A program made the translations under genes and the position numbers. This document shows, in pieces, positions 32,658 through 40,798 of a stretch of DNA of 40,798 bases. The DNA lies in assembly GCA_016219285.1 (NCBI GenBank), contig JACRNJ010000025.1:1-40798 (forward strand). Direction: 5' to 3'. How positions within the stretch are numbered: position 1 is the stretch's first letter; each line of letters opens with the position of its first letter. The notes under the pieces were generated by a model. The model had not been told where the DNA came from and ran no database searches. It worked only from the letters and a program-made list of their open reading frames with translations. This stretch comes from Deltaproteobacteria bacterium. Its GTDB lineage: Bacteria; Desulfobacterota; GWC2-55-46; UBA9637.

Positions 32658-34016
32658 ATGTCTGACGATATCAAAGCAAATAATATTGAAGAATTAAAAG
32701 ACCTCATTCAAAAGAAAAATAATGCGGCTATAATCGACTGCATCATCCCGCTTCACCCGTCTGATATTGCTAAACTCCTTGCAAATCTTGAAGAAGAGGA
32801 AACAATCTACACTTTTGGCCTCTTGGAGCCTCAAATGGCATCTGCTGTGCTTTTGGAGGTAGATGAGCATATACGGGAAAAACTCATTGCGTCCATATCA
32901 AGGACAGAACTTACAGAAATAGTAGATGAGATGGCAACGGACGATGCCGCCGATGTCATCGCAGAACTTCCGCAGGAAGAGGCGAAGACAGTTCTTGAAG
33001 GTATCGGATGGGAGGAATCAGCTGAGGTTCAAAAGCTGCTCAAATATCCTGAAGATACTGCCGGCGGCATAATGCAGACCGAGCTGGTGATGGTAAATGA
33101 GGACGCCACTATTCAGGAAACTATAGAGCAGGTACGGACAAAGAGTGAGGAGATATCCAATATTCATAATGTCTTTGTTGTGGATGATTCAATAAGACTT
33201 GTAGGGATTGTCCCATTGGAAAAGCTTATTTTTGCAAGGCCGCATCTGCCAGTCAAAGATATTATGAACAATAAACCGCTTAAGGTATTAGCTGATACAG
33301 ACCAGGAAGAGGTAGCCAGGATATTCCAGAAATATGATGCGGTTACCCTTCCTGTTGTAGATAAAGATGAAAAGCTTCTGGGCAGGATTACCATAGATGA
33401 TGTCATGGATGTTATAGAAGAGGAAATCTTTGAAGACTTTTACAAGATGGCAAGCCTCAATACAGACGAGAGGGTTCTGGACTCACCATCAAGGTCATTT
33501 AAGATGAGATTCCCATGGCTTCTTATAAACCTTGCAACAGCGTTTATTGCAGCAAGCGTGGTAAAGGTATTTGAAAATACAATTCAGATGGTTGTCACAC
33601 TGGCTGTGTTTATGCCGGTTGTTGCCGGCATGGGTGGAAATGCGGCAACACAGACGATAACCGTAGTTGTGAGAGGGCTGGCGCTCGGAGAATTGGAATT
33701 AAAATATGCAAAAAAGGTGCTTATGAAAGAGGTTATGGTTGGTTTTGCCAACGGGATTTTGAATGGTATTATAGCGGCTATTGTGGCCTACCTTTTTGGA
33801 GTAAATTATATGATAGGCCTGCTTCTGTTCCTTGCCATGATTGCCAATCTTGTAATAGCAGGTTTCAGCGGAACGGTTATTCCATTGATACTGAAATGGT
33901 ATAAGTCAGATCCAGCCCTGTCAGCAACGGTATTTGTTACAACCTGCACCGATGTGGGGGGGTTCCTTTCCTTTCTGGGGCTTGCATCGGTGTTTATTAA
34001 ATACGGGCTGCTTTGA
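32658..34016 (+). CDS. mgtE: Magnesium transporter MgtE
   Basis: A 452-residue channel-type Mg2+ transporter. ATG 32658 follows GAGG and gives a normal MgtE length; an in-frame ATG at 32610 adds 16 residues. Order: N domain of helical repeats (1-120: HPSDIAKLLANLEEEE; MATDDAADVIAELPQEEA), two CBS domains (about 125-255: TAGGIMQTELV; IHNVFVVDD; VKDIMNNKPLKV; VTLPVVDKDEKLLGRITIDDVMDVIEEE), and a five-helix membrane domain with PVVAGMGGNAATQ and TFVTTCTDVGGF-like segments. Mg2+ binding to the N/CBS domains gates the pore. It is a single gene between a divergent membrane protein and recO. Confidence 0.93.
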   Translation: MSDDIKANNIEELKDLIQKKNNAAIIDCIIPLHPSDIAKLLANLEEEETIYTFGLLEPQMASAVLLEVDEHIREKLIASISRTELTEIVDEMATDDAADVIAELPQEEAKTVLEGIGWEESAEVQKLLKYPEDTAGGIMQTELVMVNEDATIQETIEQVRTKSEEISNIHNVFVVDDSIRLVGIVPLEKLIFARPHLPVKDIMNNKPLKVLADTDQEEVARIFQKYDAVTLPVVDKDEKLLGRITIDDVMDVIEEEIFEDFYKMASLNTDERVLDSPSRSFKMRFPWLLINLATAFIAASVVKVFENTIQMVVTLAVFMPVVAGMGGNAATQTITVVVRGLALGELELKYAKKVLMKEVMVGFANGILNGIIAAIVAYLFGVNYMIGLLLFLAMIANLVIAGFSGTVIPLILKWYKSDPALSATVFVTTCTDVGGFLSFLGLASVFIKYGLL

Positions 34017-34019
34017 AAG

Positions 34020-34095
34020 CAATTACGAATTATGAATTAAGAATTATTGAGAAAAGCGCCATTAAAATTCGTAATTCTTAATTTTTAATTCCAAA
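34020..34095. repeat. ATTACGAATT-type intergenic repeat
   Basis: AATTACGAATTATGAATTAAGAATT at the left and AAAATTCGTAATTCTTAATT at the right form loose inverted repeats. Similar text occurs at 26068-26100 and 36836-36896. These low-complexity units sit between mgtE and recO. Confidence 0.45.
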
Positions 34096-34103
34096 TTGTC
34101 TAT

Positions 34104-34886
34104 ATGATAGGTCATTTTACAACAGATGCTATTGTCCTGAGTTCATTGGACTACGGAGAATCCGACAGAATAGTAACATTCTACACTCTGGAATTCGGAA
34201 AGCTCAAAGGCATTGCAAAAGGCGCCAAGAGAAGCAAAAAGAGATTTGTGAATAATCTTGAGCCGTTCTCGTATATAAAGCTGTTATTTTTTCAGAAACA
34301 GGGGCGGGAACTTGTAATGCTTGAACAGGCTGAGACTGTCAGAAGATTTGACAACCTTATGCTTGATATAGACCGGCTCGCCTTTGGAAGTTACTGCCTT
34401 GAACTGCTCAATGAAATGACCATGGAAGGCCAAAAAAACCGAAAGGCATTTGAACTGCTTTTAAAATTTTTTATCATGCTTGATGCAGGGGCTCATATCA
34501 GAACCATTGTAATGCTCTTTGAGATGAGGCTGTTGTCTATACTCGGTTATCAGCCATATCTTGAAATGTGCATTGTATGTAAAAACACTCCAACAAATAA
34601 CAACAGAATATTTTTTTCTTCTGCCAGAAGTGGTATACTGTGTTCCAATTGCAGAGGGCAGGAAAAATCTCTGATACTTGCTTCTCCAGGGGCAATAAAA
34701 TTTCTTATCCTGGCAGCAAAGACCGATATTGACAAGGCAGACAGAATAGCTATGCCGGATTGGGCGGCAAAAGAATGCAAACTGGTAATGGATGATTTCT
34801 TAAGGTATCAATTGGGTAAGGAATTGAAGAGCAAGAGGTTTATAGAAAAAATAAGTTTCAAATATCAAAGCTCAAATATCAAATAA
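34104..34886 (+). CDS. recO: DNA repair protein RecO
   Basis: A 260-residue recombination mediator that loads RecA at SSB-coated gaps with RecR and anneals strands. The N-terminal OB fold (1-80) has [23 protein letters not shown] and [16 protein letters not shown] helical domain follows, with a zinc finger made by C156, C159, C180 and C183. No ribosome site is obvious before ATG 34104. It lies just ahead of glyQ, a frequent gene order. Confidence 0.93.
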   Translation: MIGHFTTDAIVLSSLDYGESDRIVTFYTLEFGKLKGIAKGAKRSKKRFVNNLEPFSYIKLLFFQKQGRELVMLEQAETVRRFDNLMLDIDRLAFGSYCLELLNEMTMEGQKNRKAFELLLKFFIMLDAGAHIRTIVMLFEMRLLSILGYQPYLEMCIVCKNTPTNNNRIFFSSARSGILCSNCRGQEKSLILASPGAIKFLILAAKTDIDKADRIAMPDWAAKECKLVMDDFLRYQLGKELKSKRFIEKISFKYQSSNIK

Positions 34887-34938
34887 AACCCAAAGCTCGA
34901 AGTTCAAACAATTTGGATTTTACGGAATGGGGGCAGCC

Positions 34939-35799
34939 ATGTATTTCCAGGACATAATAATGAATCTGCAAACATACTGGGCAAACCAAGGATGTATCAT
35001 TTATCAACCATACGACATGGAAAAGGGCGCCGGCACTTTCAACCCTGCAACCTTTTTACGGGTGCTTGGCCCTGAGCCGTGGAAAGCTGCTTATGTAGAG
35101 CCTTCAAGACGCCCCTCTGATGGCCGTTATGGCGAAAATCCGAACAGACTCCAGCATTACTATCAATTTCAGGTAATACTTAAACCATCGCCGGATAATA
35201 TTCAGGATATATATCTCAACAGCTTAAAAAAACTCGGCATAAATCCATTAAAACATGATATCCGGTTTGTTGAAGACGACTGGGAATCTCCCACATTGGG
35301 CGCATGGGGTCTTGGTTGGGAGGTCTGGCTGGACGGTATGGAGGTAACACAGTTTACCTATTTTCAGCAGGCGGGCGGCATGGAGCTGAAACCTGTTTCA
35401 GGAGAGCTTACATATGGCCTTGAGAGGATAGCAATGTACCTTCAAGGTATTGACAGCGTCTTTGATATAGAATGGACAAAGGGAATTAAATATGGCAATA
35501 TCCATCATAGAGATGAAGTTGAATATTCATTTTATAATTTTCAAGAGGCCGACACGGATATGCTGTTTAAGCTCTTTGATATGTATGAGAAGGAGGCTAT
35601 GAGGCTCCTTGAAAAAGAATTGACACTTCCCGCATATGATTACTGCCTGAAAAGTTCCCACACATTCAATCTCCTTGACGCAAGAGGCGCTATAAGCGTG
35701 GCTGAAAGGACAAGATTTATAGGAAGGGTAAGGAATATTGCAAGAAGATGCGCGGAGGGATATTTAAAAAACGGTGAGGTTAAGGTTAAGGTTGAGTAA
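34939..35799 (+). CDS. glyQ: Glycine-tRNA ligase alpha subunit
   Basis: A 286-residue catalytic alpha subunit of the bacterial (alpha-beta)2 glycyl-tRNA synthetase. ATG 34939 has GGGGGC upstream and yields the standard N-terminus [14 protein letters not shown]; 34927 would add four residues. Class II motifs are evident: [24 protein letters not shown] split over 14-38, [27 protein letters not shown] split over 53-79, and [11 protein letters not shown] with [17 protein letters not shown] toward the end. The beta subunit gene glyS, normally next, is not here: the following gene encodes a polyprenyl synthase. The beta subunit must be encoded elsewhere if the enzyme is to work. Confidence 0.95.
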   Translation: MYFQDIIMNLQTYWANQGCIIYQPYDMEKGAGTFNPATFLRVLGPEPWKAAYVEPSRRPSDGRYGENPNRLQHYYQFQVILKPSPDNIQDIYLNSLKKLGINPLKHDIRFVEDDWESPTLGAWGLGWEVWLDGMEVTQFTYFQQAGGMELKPVSGELTYGLERIAMYLQGIDSVFDIEWTKGIKYGNIHHRDEVEYSFYNFQEADTDMLFKLFDMYEKEAMRLLEKELTLPAYDYCLKSSHTFNLLDARGAISVAERTRFIGRVRNIARRCAEGYLKNGEVKVKVE

Positions 35800-35856
35800 T
35801 ACAAAAAAAGAGAGGAAGTATTTTTTCTTAACCTCAATATTAGCCTGTTTATTTTT

Positions 35857-36831
35857 ATGCATATCCAAGAGGCTTACGACATAATCAAACAAGACCTTAA
35901 AGAGGTAGAACTGGAATTCAAGAAAAATCTTGATTCAGATATCTACCTCATAAAAAAAGTTGGCGAATATCTCTTGAATAATGGCGGCAAGCGGCTCAGG
36001 CCGTCACTACTGCTCTTATTTGCCAGACTTTGCGGCCATCGAGGGAATCGTCATATACCGCTTGCTGTAGTTGTTGAATTCATCCACACTGCCACTCTGC
36101 TCCACGATGATGTTGTCGACAATGCCAATATGCGAAGAGGCAAGGCTGCTGCAAATACACTCTGGGGCAGCGGCGCAAGCATCCTTATCGGCGATTTCCT
36201 TTTTTCAAAGTCTTTTTACCTGACAGTAGATGATGGAGACCTGCATATTCTTAAGATTCTATCCGGTATTACAACACAGATGGCGGAAGGGGAAGTTCTG
36301 CAGCTTCTTAAAGGTAGTGACGCAGAAGTAACAGAAAAAGATTACATGGCTGTTGTAACAAACAAAACCGCATCGCTTATATCAGCCTCCTGCCGCATAG
36401 GCGCTATTTTAGGAAAGGCGCTGCAGGACAAAGAAAGCGCCGCTGCCAGATACGGCATGGATTTAGGCATAGCGTTTCAGCTTGTAGATGACTGTTTGGA
36501 CTATACATCAAGCAATGAAGAGTTGGGCAAAACCATTGGCAATGATTTAAGAGAAGGAAAAGTAACCCTTCCTCTGATACACACCATGAAGAACACTACA
36601 CGGGCAGAAAGGGAAGAAATAGTTGCGGCAATAGAAGCCAACGACCTTAAAGATTCCCAACTCTTATCTATAATGAGTTTAATTAAAAAATACAAGGGAA
36701 TAGATTATACTTTAGGCAAGGCAAGGCAGCATGTGGAAGATGCAAAAACCCACCTCGGCAGTTTTGAACCAAATCTTGAAAGGGCTGCCCTTATTGCCCT
36801 GGCGGATTATGTAGTGGAAAGAGCTTTTTGA
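35857..36831 (+). CDS. ispB: Long-chain all-trans polyprenyl diphosphate synthase
   Basis: A 324-residue prenyltransferase that elongates farnesyl diphosphate with isopentenyl diphosphate to the side chain of a quinone. GGKRLRP is at 43-49, the first aspartate-rich motif DDVVD at 84-88 and the second DDCLD at 211-215. A small residue (A79) five positions before the first motif fits long-chain products. Octaprenyl, heptaprenyl or nonaprenyl cannot be separated by eye. It sits in the position where glyS would be expected after glyQ. Confidence 0.9.
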   Translation: MHIQEAYDIIKQDLKEVELEFKKNLDSDIYLIKKVGEYLLNNGGKRLRPSLLLLFARLCGHRGNRHIPLAVVVEFIHTATLLHDDVVDNANMRRGKAAANTLWGSGASILIGDFLFSKSFYLTVDDGDLHILKILSGITTQMAEGEVLQLLKGSDAEVTEKDYMAVVTNKTASLISASCRIGAILGKALQDKESAAARYGMDLGIAFQLVDDCLDYTSSNEELGKTIGNDLREGKVTLPLIHTMKNTTRAEREEIVAAIEANDLKDSQLLSIMSLIKKYKGIDYTLGKARQHVEDAKTHLGSFEPNLERAALIALADYVVERAF

Positions 36832-36835
36832 TTTA

Positions 36836-36896
36836 CGATTTCAGATTTTAGATTTACGATTTAAAATCCCAAATCGTAATTCGTAAATCTAAAATA
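36836..36896. repeat. Palindromic ATTTACGATTT repeat
   Basis: ATTTTAGATTTACGATTT and AAATCGTAATTCGTAAATCTAAAAT form a long imperfect hairpin after the polyprenyl synthase stop. Related units lie at 26068-26100 and 34020-34095. Confidence 0.5.
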
Positions 36897-36945
36897 CTAT
36901 GAACCTTGCTGAAAAAGCCAAGATAACCCCCTTGAGGTAATAAAA

Positions 36946-37527
36946 ATGAAAAACTTCTGGCTTTGCTTTGTGCCGTTGTTTGTGGCGGTAGACATCCTCG
37001 GTGTACTCCCCATGTTTATGGGACTGACTGAGGGATTGGAACGTTCTAAGATTCGTCATATTATTTTACAATCTGTAATTACTGCAACGGCAGTTGCCCT
37101 TATCTTTCTTGCAATTGGCAAAGCAGTTCTTAACCTTCTTGGAATTACAATTGCTGATTTCATGATTGCAGGCGGAACTCTGCTTTTCGCTTTATCTTTA
37201 AGGGATATAATGACATTTGAAAAACGATTCCGTATTGAATACAGTGAAACTCTCGGCGTTGTGCCTCTGGGGGTTCCTATGATTGTTGGGCCAGGGGTTC
37301 TGGTAACCACCATGCTTCTTATTGATGAATATGGCGCTATCCCCACAGTTTCTGCCACGGTAATTAACATTATCATTGCAGGCTTTGTGTTTTTGCTTTC
37401 TGAGCCAATAAATCGTCTGCTGGGAAAATCAGGGACCATAGCGATATCAAAGCTGGCAAGCCTTGTTCTTGCCGCAATAGGCGTGATGATGGTGCGTAAA
37501 GGGATAATGACATACACCGGCAGTTAG
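36946..37527 (+). CDS. MarC family integral membrane protein
   Basis: A 193-residue protein with about six membrane segments. Family signature: PLFVAVDILGVLPMFMGLTEG near 9-29, GGTLLFALSLRDIM near 76-89, LGVVPLGVPMIVGPGVLVT near 104-122, and the closing AISKLASLVLAAIGVMMVRKG. MarC proteins were once linked to multiple antibiotic resistance; transport function is unproven. It is a single gene whose stop lies 8 bp from the convergent uvrB stop. Confidence 0.88.
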   Translation: MKNFWLCFVPLFVAVDILGVLPMFMGLTEGLERSKIRHIILQSVITATAVALIFLAIGKAVLNLLGITIADFMIAGGTLLFALSLRDIMTFEKRFRIEYSETLGVVPLGVPMIVGPGVLVTTMLLIDEYGAIPTVSATVINIIIAGFVFLLSEPINRLLGKSGTIAISKLASLVLAAIGVMMVRKGIMTYTGS

Positions 37528-37535
37528 CAGTTATT

Positions 37536-39530
37536 CTATCCTATCATGACTTCCATATCCTCCAATTCCTTTATCCTGTCTCTCAGTTCTGCCGCCTTTT
37601 CAAAATCCAGTTTCTTTACAGCCTCCTGCATTTCCTTGCGCAGCGCCTTTATTATAGACGGCAGTTCATGCGGCGGTATATACTCCTCTTTCTTTTCAGC
37701 CACAACAGGCACAGTATAGTAATCTGCCTCGTAGATAGAACTCAAAACATCTTTTATTGAGCTTTTGATTGTCTCTGGCGTAATATTGTTTTTCTTATTA
37801 TATTCTGCCTGAAGCCTTCGCCTTCTGTTTGTTTCACCAAGGGCTTTTTGCATAGAGCCTGTTACATCATCTGCATACATAATAACCTGTCCATTTACAT
37901 TCCTTGCAGCCCTGCCGCAGGTCTGGATAAGAGACCTTTCAGAGCGCAGAAACCCTTCCTTATCTGCATCCAGAATAGCTACCAGCGATACCTCCGGTAA
38001 ATCAAGCCCCTCTCTCAGGAGATTTATACCAATCAGCACATCAAATTCGCCAAGCCTCAATGCCCTTAATATCTCAACCCTTTCAAGGGTCTCAATATCC
38101 GAGTGCAGATACTTTACCCTTAAACCCAAATCAGCGTAATACCGCGTCAGATCCTCTGCCATCCTCTTTGTAAGTGTTGTTACAAGAACTCTTTCTTTTT
38201 TCTCAACCCTCTTCCGTATTTCACCGAGCAGGTCATCCACCTGTGTTTTTGCAGGCCTGATATCTATTTCAGGGTCCATAAGCCCTGTTGGCCTTACAAT
38301 CTGCTCTGCAACATGCCCCTTTGCCTTTTCCATCTCATAATTTGCAGGCGTAGCAGAGACATATATCGCCTGCGTTACCCTTTTCTCAAATTCTTCAAAC
38401 TTCAAAGGCCTGTTATCAAGGGCAGATGGCAGTCTGAATCCATATTCAACAAGCGTCTGTTTTCGCGACCTGTCTCCATGATACATACCGCCAATCTGCG
38501 GTATGGATATATGGCTTTCATCAACAACAAAAAGAAAATCTGATGGAAAATAATCAATGAGTGTATAAGGCGGCTCACCGGGCAGCCTGCCGGAGAGATG
38601 CCTTGAATAATTCTCTATGCCGGAACAATATCCCATCTCCTCAATCATCTCAAGGTCATACATTGTCCTCTGCTCAAGCCTCTGCGCCTCCAGCAGTTTA
38701 TTTCCAGTCTTTAATATCTTGAGTCTTTCCAGCAATTCCTCTCTTATGCTGTCCATTGCCCTTTTGAGATTATCCCTTGTTGTCACATAATGGCTTGCAG
38801 CATGGATGAGCGCTTTATTTAGCTTCTGAACAACCTTGCCTCTAAGCGGGTCGATCTCTGATATGGTCTCTATGGTGTCGCCAAAAAACTCAAGCCTTAT
38901 CGCCCTTTCTGCCTCATACACAGGAAATATCTCAACCACATCCCCCCTTACCCTGAATGTGCCTCTGTAAAAATCATAATCGTTTCTCTTATACTGAATC
39001 TCCACAAGCCTTTTCAAAACCTCATCCCTCTGCGTATCCATGCCCTTTTCTGCATATACATGCATGCTTCCATAATCTTCCGGCGAACCTATGCCGTAGA
39101 TGCATGACACAGATGCGACAATAATCACATCATTTCTCGTAAGCAGCGCATGGGTTGCAGAATGACGGAGCTTATCTATCTCATCGTTTATTGAAGCATC
39201 TTTTTCTATATATGTATCTGTTGTCGGCACATATGCCTCCGGCTGATAGTAGTCATAGTAGGAGACAAAATAATTAACTGCATTCTCAGGAAAAAGCTCC
39301 CTTAACTCTGCAAAAAGCTGCGCTGCCAGGGTTTTATTCGGGGCCAGCACAAGCGTCGGCTTATTCACATTGGCAATAACATTGGCTATGGTAAATGTCT
39401 TGCCGGAGCCGGTAACCCCAAGAAGCGCCTGATGTCTTGCGCCCTTTTTTATCCCCTCTGTCAGCGCCTTAATCGCCATTGGCTGGTCGCCTTTGGGGGT
39501 GAATTGAGTTGTGAGTTTGAATGTGTCCAT
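37536..39530 (-). CDS. uvrB: Excinuclease ABC subunit B
   Basis: A 664-residue damage-verification helicase of nucleotide excision repair. Walker A GVTGSGKT is at 38-45. The beta-hairpin that probes DNA is seen in [13 protein letters not shown] (90-102). Helicase motifs include [21 protein letters not shown] split over 338-358, [38 protein letters not shown] and [11 protein letters not shown]-terminal UVR motif (about 625-660, [27 protein letters not shown]) mediates UvrC contact. The start at 39530 has TGAGGTG upstream. uvrA and uvrC are not in the window. Confidence 0.97.
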   Translation of the reverse strand: MDTFKLTTQFTPKGDQPMAIKALTEGIKKGARHQALLGVTGSGKTFTIANVIANVNKPTLVLAPNKTLAAQLFAELRELFPENAVNYFVSYYDYYQPEAYVPTTDTYIEKDASINDEIDKLRHSATHALLTRNDVIIVASVSCIYGIGSPEDYGSMHVYAEKGMDTQRDEVLKRLVEIQYKRNDYDFYRGTFRVRGDVVEIFPVYEAERAIRLEFFGDTIETISEIDPLRGKVVQKLNKALIHAASHYVTTRDNLKRAMDSIREELLERLKILKTGNKLLEAQRLEQRTMYDLEMIEEMGYCSGIENYSRHLSGRLPGEPPYTLIDYFPSDFLFVVDESHISIPQIGGMYHGDRSRKQTLVEYGFRLPSALDNRPLKFEEFEKRVTQAIYVSATPANYEMEKAKGHVAEQIVRPTGLMDPEIDIRPAKTQVDDLLGEIRKRVEKKERVLVTTLTKRMAEDLTRYYADLGLRVKYLHSDIETLERVEILRALRLGEFDVLIGINLLREGLDLPEVSLVAILDADKEGFLRSERSLIQTCGRAARNVNGQVIMYADDVTGSMQKALGETNRRRRLQAEYNKKNNITPETIKSSIKDVLSSIYEADYYTVPVVAEKKEEYIPPHELPSIIKALRKEMQEAVKKLDFEKAAELRDRIKELEDMEVMIG

Positions 39531-39836
39531 AACACCTCAAACGCAATCTTTGGCCAAATACTGTGTCAAATCTGCCTGTCCAAATACTCACATACGTAAA
39601 AGAGTATGCTCCGTTTTGTCCAGCCAACTTTTCCTTGTCTTTGACTCAAATCTTGCGTTTGTATCTGAAAATTTAAAAACAATTTTTTAACCATCAGCTT
39701 TTAATAATAGCATATACGGCATATTTCTCAAAGACAACTTCTAAACTACTTATCATTAGTTTCTAAAATATTGACAAATGGTGATTGGTGTTATAATGTC
39801 CTGACAATGTATTAAAACTTTATTGGAGGCATTCCT
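39531..39836. other. Intergenic region upstream of the methyltransferase locus
   Basis: 39551-39565 (TTGGCCAAATACTGT) is an inverted copy of 2076-2090. 39603-39645 repeats 16122-16165. The CTCAAATCTTGCGTTTG segment near 39644 repeats that at about 94-110. After that an AT-rich stretch leads into the promoter at 39771. No gene was seen. Confidence 0.55.
39771..39797 (+). promoter_or_regulatory. Putative sigma70 promoter of the HTH/methyltransferase locus
   Basis: TTGACA (39771-39776) and TATAAT (39792-39797), both perfect, are spaced by 15 bp. The HTH peptide starts 39 bp downstream with a GGAGG ribosome site. The 15-bp spacing matches the promoter of the integrase fragment at 1710. Confidence 0.6.
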
Positions 39837-39947
39837 ATGGAAGAAAAAACTGCCTATACGACTAAAGAAGCAGCCAAATATCTCGGAATAAGTCCAGCTA
39901 CTATTTATCGTATGGAAAAACAAGGTCTAATAATCTTAAATAGATAA
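39837..39947 (+). CDS. Mini helix-turn-helix (MerR/excisionase-type) peptide, probably truncated
   Basis: A 36-codon reading frame with perfect promoter boxes and GGAGG nine bases upstream. Residues 7-30 (YTTKEAAKYLGISPATIYRM) form the helix-turn-helix of MerR or excisionase-type (HTH_17) DNA-binding proteins. Those proteins continue past the second helix with an R-rich wing, but here the frame stops after EKQGLIILNR. The methyltransferase frame opens two bases after the stop codon, so translation is probably coupled. It is either a truncated regulator or a shortened controller peptide. Both readings are inference. Confidence 0.55.
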   Translation: MEEKTAYTTKEAAKYLGISPATIYRMEKQGLIILNR

Positions 39948-39948
39948 C

Positions 39949-40798
39949 ATGACAACAAATCTGATGGTTACATCTCTATTAAGCAAACACGATATTAGGA
40001 AAGATAAATTACATGCTCCTTCTGAAGTAATTGATTTATTTAAATCTAAAGATATTGATAAGGACTGGTCTTTTGCTGGATACAAACCAAGCGATACATC
40101 AAAACTAACCCATTGCTATCACCGCTATCCAGCAAAGTTTATTCCTCAACTCGTAGAGAGATTATTTGATGAGTATCTTATCGGTATAAAAGAGCCTCAT
40201 GTTAATGACCTTTTTATGGGGAGTGGGACAACAATTGCGTGTGCAATAAGCAGGGGATATAAAACCAGTGGAACTGATATAAATTATATTTCTGAATTAA
40301 TTACAAAAGTAAAAAGCACTCCTATTAACCCTGTCATACTCAGAGAGAAAACAGAAGAACTGCTTGCAGATTTGTCTTTTTTAGAATCAGAAACACTGTT
40401 TTCTACATCAATAAAACCATATATACCAGAAACTAATATTGAAAGAATAGATTATTGGTTCAAGCCAGCGGTTAAAGAAGAATTGGGCATGATCCTTGCC
40501 AGAATCAGCAGGGAAACAGATATTAACATACGAGATTTTTTCAGTGTATGTTTTAGTCATATTCTTAAAACTGTTTCAATATGGTTGATGGGAAGCACTA
40601 AACCTACGAGAGACTTCAATAAAAAGATACAAAGACCATTCATTTGTTTTAAACGGCATCTTAAAAAGATGGAAAAGAGAAATACGGAATTTTGGGCTGC
40701 TGTTCCTGAACATATCAAATTCAATTTAGACGCATATTTAAACATCAAAAGAGGAGATGCCAGAAGGCAGCCTGTAGATGATGAAACTGTAGATATTC
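39949..40798 (+). CDS. DNA methyltransferase (N4-cytosine/N6-adenine, amino-MTase class), 5' part only
   Basis: The frame is open to the end of the window (283 codons plus one base), so it is partial at its 3' end. Residues 58-64 read HRYPAKF, and 87-95 read DLFMGSGTT, the SAM-binding motif I of amino-methyltransferases. Acidic GTDIN at 108-112 would be motif II. The catalytic (D/N/S)PP(Y/W) has not appeared by residue 283 and would lie beyond. An HRYPAKF..P block before motif I is typical of type II site-specific methylases that act on solitary sites. There is no ribosome site; coupling to the HTH peptide is likely. A restriction enzyme or other defence gene may follow outside the window. 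Confidence 0.8.
   Translation, partial: MTTNLMVTSLLSKHDIRKDKLHAPSEVIDLFKSKDIDKDWSFAGYKPSDTSKLTHCYHRYPAKFIPQLVERLFDEYLIGIKEPHVNDLFMGSGTTIACAISRGYKTSGTDINYISELITKVKSTPINPVILREKTEELLADLSFLESETLFSTSIKPYIPETNIERIDYWFKPAVKEELGMILARISRETDINIRDFFSVCFSHILKTVSIWLMGSTKPTRDFNKKIQRPFICFKRHLKKMEKRNTEFWAAVPEHIKFNLDAYLNIKRGDARRQPVDDETVDI

Noticed and set aside
40557-40748. 63-residue minus-strand frame
   Set aside because: Antisense to the DNA methyltransferase frame, which has clear motifs and runs off the window.
1-40798. CRISPR arrays, rRNA and tRNA genes
   Set aside because: No regularly spaced repeat array, no rRNA segments and no tRNA cloverleaf with a GTTCGAATC-like T arm were recognised.

Overview
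The window is an ordinary-looking stretch of chromosome from a Gram-negative bacterium. Periplasm-directed enzymes (an amidase, two peptidoglycan-trimming enzymes, a secreted isoaspartyl methyltransferase and a secreted MsrAB) point to an outer-membrane organism. Moderate AT-richness, many small intergenic palindromes, a bactofilin and a deltaproteobacterial/Nitrospirota-style gene order suggest a lineage in that neighbourhood. The sequence alone does not fix the taxon. No rRNA, tRNA or CRISPR array was seen.

Layout. 1-4.5 kb is the most accessory part: a small secreted unknown protein, a cysteine-rich SEC-C protein, the orphan N-terminal piece of a tyrosine integrase, threonine dehydrogenase (tdh), an attC-like palindrome, and an antitoxin/PIN-toxin pair whose toxin is split by two different miniature inverted-repeat elements. 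kbl at 4.7 kb completes the threonine-to-glycine pathway begun by tdh. 5.9-10.6 kb is a minus-strand run purD > purE > sua5 > amidase > dihydrolipoamide acyltransferase. 11.2-15.8 kb is the origin-linked block mnmG-rsmG-parA-parB with two parS sites. Directly after it, 16.3-20.2 kb holds a bactofilin, a Csd6-like YkuD/NTF2 protein and a Csd4-like carboxypeptidase. By analogy with Helicobacter and Campylobacter this is a cell-shape module. 20.2-22.9 kb: ilvE, a secreted msrAB fusion and rdgB. 23-29.4 kb is a proteostasis block: dnaK, a CbpA-type J protein, a ClpA/ClpC-type ATPase and a tandem universal stress protein. 29.4-39.5 kb: secreted pcm, a membrane-embedded spermidine-synthase-like protein, mgtE, recO, glyQ (without glyS beside it), a polyprenyl diphosphate synthase, a MarC-family protein and uvrB. 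The window ends in the 5' part of a DNA methyltransferase preceded by a 36-residue HTH peptide, probably the edge of a restriction-modification or other defence locus.

Intergenic DNA is unusually rich in repeats: REP-like hairpins followed by an ACTAC (GTAG on the other strand) tail, hairpins with CCC-A5/T5-GGG arms, two 142-bp MITE copies, a hairpin-ended 184-bp MITE, and mosaic spacer blocks shared between distant loci. The strongest second-look items are the ParABS-linked shape module, the toxin gene whose frame is restored exactly by conceptual removal of both MITEs, and the REP-like pair with four compensatory base-pair changes.
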